A stretch of DNA of 64,000 nucleotides from Chloroflexi bacterium UBA6077 (lineage in GTDB: Bacteria; Chloroflexota; UBA6077). This document shows, one piece after another, positions 59,562 to 64,000 of this stretch. The notes beneath the pieces are model-generated. The model was not told the DNA's origin and did not search any database. It saw nothing but the letters and a program-made list of their open reading frames with translations. The position numbers and the translations under genes are program-made. Positions within the stretch are counted from its first letter, which is position 1, and each line of letters opens with the position of its first letter. The DNA is taken from positions 1 through 64,000 of the forward strand of contig DIXP01000112.1 in assembly GCA_002436065.1 (NCBI GenBank), given 5' to 3'.

Positions 59562-60215
59562 TCAGTCCTCGGAGTCCCCATCCGGAGTCCCATGCAGCTC
59601 CTGCCATAAACGTTGCACCGTGGAAAAGGCTATGTCGTAGCCGAAGCCTCTTCGGACCAGGTGCCCTCCCAGCTTCTGCCGAAACTCGAGCCAGGGAAGC
59701 CCCTGAAGGGATCGAGCCTTCCGCAGCGCCGCACGATAGGCAGACTCCTCCTCGGTTTCCTCGCCCGGCAGCACCTCGTCGATGATCTCCCGTTCGATGC
59801 CCTTGGCCCTCAACTCGGCGCTCAGCAACCGGCTACCGCTGGGCCTATAGGTCTGGCGATTCTCCACCCAGGATTGGGCAAACTCAGCATCGTCCACGAG
59901 GCCCGTGCGTTGAAGGCGCTCCAACGCCTCGCTCACCAGGTCGGGAGCGAATCCCCGCCGTGCCAGCCGCTGCCTAACCTCGCTGGCGCTGCGAGGCCGA
60001 TAGGAGAGCAGCAGGAGGGCTGCGTCGTACGCACGGTGGAGGTCATCCTCCCGCTGGAACTGGGCGACCTCCGCCTCAGAGAGGGAGGAGCCAGGCGACA
60101 ACCTGGCTCCCAATTCCTCGTGGAGGCTGAAGGCGAAAGCGCCATTCAGAAAGACGTTGACCCGATGGCTCCCGGCCTTCTTCTGTGGTTCGATGGCGGT
60201 GATGCGTTGCGGCAT
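59562..60215 (-). CDS. recX: RecA regulator RecX
   Basis: 217 aa. Helical triplet-repeat protein: YDAALLLLSYRPRSASEVRQ, RLARRGFAPDLVSEALERLQ and GLVDDAEFAQSWVENR are the conserved RecX motifs. It caps and inhibits RecA filaments. Lies 20 bases after recA on the same strand, so it is cotranscribed, as in many bacteria. An N-terminal extension (about 1-55) precedes the first repeat. Confidence 0.92.
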   Translation of the reverse strand: MPQRITAIEPQKKAGSHRVNVFLNGAFAFSLHEELGARLSPGSSLSEAEVAQFQREDDLHRAYDAALLLLSYRPRSASEVRQRLARRGFAPDLVSEALERLQRTGLVDDAEFAQSWVENRQTYRPSGSRLLSAELRAKGIEREIIDEVLPGEETEEESAYRAALRKARSLQGLPWLEFRQKLGGHLVRRGFGYDIAFSTVQRLWQELHGTPDGDSED

Positions 60216-60235
60216 GGCTCCGGCCTTCTGGACAG

Positions 60236-61279
<1,044 letters not shown>

Positions 61280-61337
61280 GCCTCTTCGCTCCTCCCAATT
61301 GACCTACTCCGGCGCCAAAATCCGCACTCTAGCAGCT

Positions 61338-61844
61338 TCAATTATAGCACAAATGTTCGAGATGGGCCAGAATCAACTCGAGGGCGGCCTCGACGGAGCG
61401 CCGCTTGTTAGTGATCCTGTCACCTACCCACTGGCAGCGGCGCAGCTCAACGCCCGTGGGCGAGGCCAAGGCGACGTAGACGAGTCCGACGGGCTTGTCA
61501 AGGGTACCGCCGCCGGGCCCGGCGACTCCAGTGATGCCTATCCCCAGGTCCACCCCGAGGGCACGACGCACTCCTTCGGCCATGGCCACCGCCACGGGCT
61601 CGCTCACCGCACCGTGGGCCGCCAGGACCGCCTGCTCCACCCCCAGCAGCCGCTCCTTCACCGAGTTTGCATAGGCCACTATCCCGCCCAGGAAATAGTC
61701 GGAGCTACCGGAGACGTCGGTAATGACGTCCGCGAGTCCCCCTCCGGTGCAAGACTCCGCCGTCCCCAGGGTCATCCCCCGAGCCCTGAGTCGCCTACCC
61801 AATTCCTCGGACTGTGCAAGTATCCGCTGCTCGCCCTCTTCCAT
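61338..61844 (-). CDS. pncC: CinA C-terminal domain protein, nicotinamide-nucleotide amidase type
   Basis: 168 aa, only the CinA/PncC deamidase domain, without the N-terminal molybdopterin-like domain. TAESCTGG (28-35, with S31 the likely nucleophile), VAYANSVKERLLGV, GITGVAGPGGGT and KPVGLVYVAL are the family motifs. It converts NMN to NaMN for pyridine-nucleotide recycling; the competence link of the name is historical. Starts 50 bases inside rimO and carries the recA promoter in its 3' end. Confidence 0.9.
   Translation of the reverse strand: MEEGEQRILAQSEELGRRLRARGMTLGTAESCTGGGLADVITDVSGSSDYFLGGIVAYANSVKERLLGVEQAVLAAHGAVSEPVAVAMAEGVRRALGVDLGIGITGVAGPGGGTLDKPVGLVYVALASPTGVELRRCQWVGDRITNKRRSVEAALELILAHLEHLCYN
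61341..61370 (-). promoter_or_regulatory. recA promoter with SOS-box-like element, inside cinA 3' end
   Basis: Read leftward: CTGGCC (61365-61370), 18-base spacer, TATAAT (61341-61346). The spacer holds CGAACATTTGTGC (61347-61359), near the Gram-positive-type SOS box CGAAC-N4-GTTCG with its second half imperfect. -35, spacer and -10 are at the same time the last codons of cinA. Confidence 0.5.
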
Positions 61845-63288
61845 CTCCGCGCCTTTCCATAGTAAGGACTCTCTCCCTCTCCCCGCGTCTCACGAGTTCC
61901 CCCACCAGATCGTACTCCATTGCGGAGGTTATCCGGACGGTCACCATCTCGCCCACTCTGGCCTTGCCAGAGAAGAAGACCAGTCCATCCACCTCCGGCG
62001 CGTCCCGGTAACTTCGGCCGGCCACGGTGAGGGCCTGCCGCCGGGACCCTTTTCCGACGCCTTCCACCAGCACCGCCAACTCCCTCCCAACCATCAGGCG
62101 GTTCCGTCGAAGCGAAACCCGCTGGGCCGTCTCCATAGCCTCGCGCCATCTCCGCTGCTTGACGTCCTCAGGGAGCTGCCCTGGCAGGGCTGCGGCAGCG
62201 GTTCCCTCCTGGGGTGAGAAGGGGAAGACGCCCACTCGGTCGAAGCCGGCCTCCTCTATCGTTCGCAGCAGATGGCCATGCTCATCCTCCGTCTCTCCCG
62301 GGAATCCCACTATGAAGGTGGTGCGTACCGCCACCTCCGGGATAGCCTCCCTCAGCCTGAGGATGAGAGATGAAACGTCGCCATCCGGCCTCCCCATGCG
62401 GCGCAGGACGTCCGGATGGCTGTGCTGGAGAGGGATATCCAGATATTTGCACAGCTGCGGCATCTCGGCCATCGTTGCCACGAGGCGCGGGGTGATCCGC
62501 TGAGGGTAGAGATACATCACCCGGAGCCACCGAAGATCGGGCACCGTCTCCTCGAAGCGTGCCAGCAGGTGGGCCAGGCCATCTCGTTCACCCCTGTCGA
62601 GGCCGTAAGCGGTGGTATCCTGGCCCACCAGCACGATCTCCTGGACACCGCGCTCCACCAACTGCCTGGCCTCCGCCAGCAGCCGGTCCGCCGGCTTGCT
62701 CCGATAGGGGCCCTTGATGCGGGGAATGATGCAGAAGGAGCAAGAGGCATCACAACCATCGGAGATCTTGAGGTAGGCGCTGGCACCTTTCGGATTGCGC
62801 GGGACATCGCCCAGTTGAAGTTCGTCGCCGACGAGGACGGGGATGTCCGCCCGGGCAGAGTCGCCTCGTCTGTTCGGTGCCGTAGGGCGAGGTGCCTCAC
62901 CGCCAGGCGGAAGGGGACAAGCCCCTCCCCTACGTTGGGCGCGTTGCTGAAACGACTCGGCGATCTTCGTGATATCCGTCCAGTTCCGGCATCCGAGGAC
63001 AGCATCCACCCCCGGAACCTCCTGAACCAGAGCCTGGCCCTCCCTTTGGGCCAGGCAGCCCGCCGCCACAAGATAGCTTCCCCGCCGTTTCTTGCCCGCG
63101 ACCTCTCGGAGCAGATCCAGCGCCTCGGCCCGAGCTGCGTCGATGAAGGCGCAGGTGTTGACCACGACCAGATCGGCCTCACGGAATCGATCGACCGGGC
63201 TGTGCCCGGCCTCCATCAACAATCCTTCCATCCCCTCGGAGTCCACTTCATTCTTGGGACAGCCGAGAGTCAGTATGTGGAATTTCAT
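61795..63288 (-). CDS. rimO: Ribosomal protein S12 methylthiotransferase RimO
   Basis: 497 aa, ATG. UPF0004 domain with C10, C46 and C79; radical SAM cysteines C179/C183/C186 (CDASCSFC); C-terminal TRAM domain (about 400-465). KFHILTLGCPKNEVDSEGME identifies RimO rather than MiaB. Residues about 119-146 (RRGGACPLPPGGEAPRPTAP and on) are an extra insert encoded by a dispersed repeat and lie between the two domains where tolerance is expected. The last 30 residues are an Arg-rich extension overlapping cinA. Confidence 0.93.
   Translation of the reverse strand: MKFHILTLGCPKNEVDSEGMEGLLMEAGHSPVDRFREADLVVVNTCAFIDAARAEALDLLREVAGKKRRGSYLVAAGCLAQREGQALVQEVPGVDAVLGCRNWTDITKIAESFQQRAQRRGGACPLPPGGEAPRPTAPNRRGDSARADIPVLVGDELQLGDVPRNPKGASAYLKISDGCDASCSFCIIPRIKGPYRSKPADRLLAEARQLVERGVQEIVLVGQDTTAYGLDRGERDGLAHLLARFEETVPDLRWLRVMYLYPQRITPRLVATMAEMPQLCKYLDIPLQHSHPDVLRRMGRPDGDVSSLILRLREAIPEVAVRTTFIVGFPGETEDEHGHLLRTIEEAGFDRVGVFPFSPQEGTAAAALPGQLPEDVKQRRWREAMETAQRVSLRRNRLMVGRELAVLVEGVGKGSRRQALTVAGRSYRDAPEVDGLVFFSGKARVGEMVTVRITSAMEYDLVGELVRRGERERVLTMERRGDGRGRAADTCTVRGIG
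62904..62934 (-). repeat. 31-bp dispersed element, copy B, inside rimO
   Basis: Matches 18054-18084 at 28 of 31 positions on the opposite strand. Translated as RRGGACPLPP, in the same reading frame as copy A. Confidence 0.75.
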
Positions 63289-63296
63289 AGAACGTG

Positions 63297-64000
63297 CTAT
63301 TGCCTTCCCCAGCTGATGTTCTTCACTTCGCCACTCGCCCCCAGTCTACCCTGGCGCATTCCGTTGACGGTGACCTCTACCGCGCCGGCGTTGCCCACCC
63401 GCATGTCGATCCTGTCCTTAGCCTTCCAGATCCTTGTGTCGCCGGTCTGGAGTTCGCCCTCGAAGAGCGGCGATGAGGACTGGCCATCAGCGATTACTCG
63501 CAACCAGCAGCGGTCCGTTACCCGCACCATCACCTCCACAGCCTGGATAGGCGTAGGGCTGGGGGACGGGATCGCCGTCGGCATGGCCGTGGGGACAATT
63601 GCCAGGGCTGGTGGAGTCACCGTCGCTATGACCGTGGGCCTAGGCGTGGTGCCGACCGCACCCACGGTCCCCATAGAGTTGGAAACGTAAGCCGCATACT
63701 GGGCATACAGGAAGAATAACGCACCGATACCCAAACCCACCAGTCCCAGCAGCGCGAACCAGCGCGCCGGAAAGCCCGGGCCGTTGGGAAGGCCGCTGGC
63801 CGCGGGACGGATAGAGGTCGAGGGAGAATGGGACGTGGGCGGTTGATACAGCTTGCCCGCGAACTCAGGGTCTATCCCCAGGTACTCGGCGTAAATCTGC
63901 AAGAACCCACGGGCGTAAACAGGCTCGGGAAGCTGGGGGTAATCCTCTTCCTCCAGGGCCAGCAGGTACTTCTTTCGGATCCTCGTTTGGACTTCGGCTT
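63297..64000 (-). CDS. RodZ-like protein, 5' end outside window
   Basis: Frame open to the right edge, so the N-terminus is missing. Visible from the edge: the end of an HTH_25-type domain (TRIRKKYLLALEEEDYPQLP, then EPVYARGFLQIYAEYLGID), a basic/proline linker, one membrane segment (LLGLVGLGIGALFFLYAQYA), a Thr/Pro-rich stretch and a C-terminal DUF4115-like beta domain (VMVRVTDRCWLRVIADGQ). This is the RodZ layout, a cell-shape factor bridging MreB and the envelope. Eight bases separate it from rimO. An ATG-like start within the window would cut the HTH, so the true start lies outside. Confidence 0.88.
   Translation of the reverse strand, partial: AEVQTRIRKKYLLALEEEDYPQLPEPVYARGFLQIYAEYLGIDPEFAGKLYQPPTSHSPSTSIRPAASGLPNGPGFPARWFALLGLVGLGIGALFFLYAQYAAYVSNSMGTVGAVGTTPRPTVIATVTPPALAIVPTAMPTAIPSPSPTPIQAVEVMVRVTDRCWLRVIADGQSSSPLFEGELQTGDTRIWKAKDRIDMRVGNAGAVEVTVNGMRQGRLGASGEVKNISWGRQ

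Noticed and set aside
63297..63902. Complete 201-aa protein starting at 63902
   Set aside because: The sequence upstream to the window edge continues the same HTH domain, so this would be an internal false start.

Overview
The window is GC-rich bacterial chromosome of one consistent style: short gaps, many GTG and TTG starts, and stop/start overlaps of the ATGA or GTGA type. The gene content suggests a Chloroflexota bacterium, probably single-membraned. It encodes lipoprotein solute receptors on long Ala/Pro/Thr tethers, a CdaA/CdaR pair, MutS2, a RodZ-RimO-CinA-RecA-RecX string and a ferredoxin-linked 2-oxoacid oxidoreductase. This placement is inference; there is no rRNA marker. I saw no tRNA, rRNA or CRISPR array.

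Layout. 1-1032: remnant of an ISKra4-like transposase. 1092-19199: a surface-glycan cluster with a radical SAM protein, a GT39-like membrane transferase, seven GT4 glycosyltransferases, a methyltransferase, a sugar-nucleotide epimerase, a Wzx-type flippase, a priming polyprenyl-P sugar transferase and two metallo-beta-lactamase-fold hydrolases. 19241-21301: a YlxP-like protein and a membrane-anchored glycoside hydrolase. 21341-29180: amino-acid and carboxylate metabolism, with tryptophanase divergent from a TAXI-TRAP transporter, an APC permease and an M20 amidohydrolase. 29383-41289: housekeeping genes (mutS2, der, cdaR, cdaA, a TPR protein, argF) and the start of the kor block. 40753-43533: a ferredoxin/KorABC operon.

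43919-53602 is the most interesting part. A tripartite tricarboxylate transporter operon (tctC-tctB-tctA) is divergent from an operon holding a second, closely similar TctC receptor, a muconate-lactonizing-type enolase-superfamily enzyme and the S, E and L components of a B12-dependent glutamate-mutase-type enzyme. The E subunit aligns without gaps to the characterised clostridial enzyme (from memory) across the catalytic region. It keeps the cofactor-side residues but has replaced one of the three substrate-clamping arginines, the neighbouring histidine and the glutamate that contacts the substrate amino group. I infer a carbon-skeleton mutase acting on something other than glutamate, fed by a dedicated carboxylate receptor.

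53644-64000: an alpha/beta hydrolase, an MFS exporter, a LUD-domain protein, a membrane histidine kinase with a single-domain response regulator, a small wHTH-like protein, then recX, recA, cinA, rimO and a rodZ-like gene cut by the right edge.

A second theme is short dispersed repeats that have entered coding sequence in frame. One 31-nt element is read in the same frame in a glycosyltransferase and in rimO, and a CATCACT heptad array sits inside mutS2 and another glycosyltransferase.
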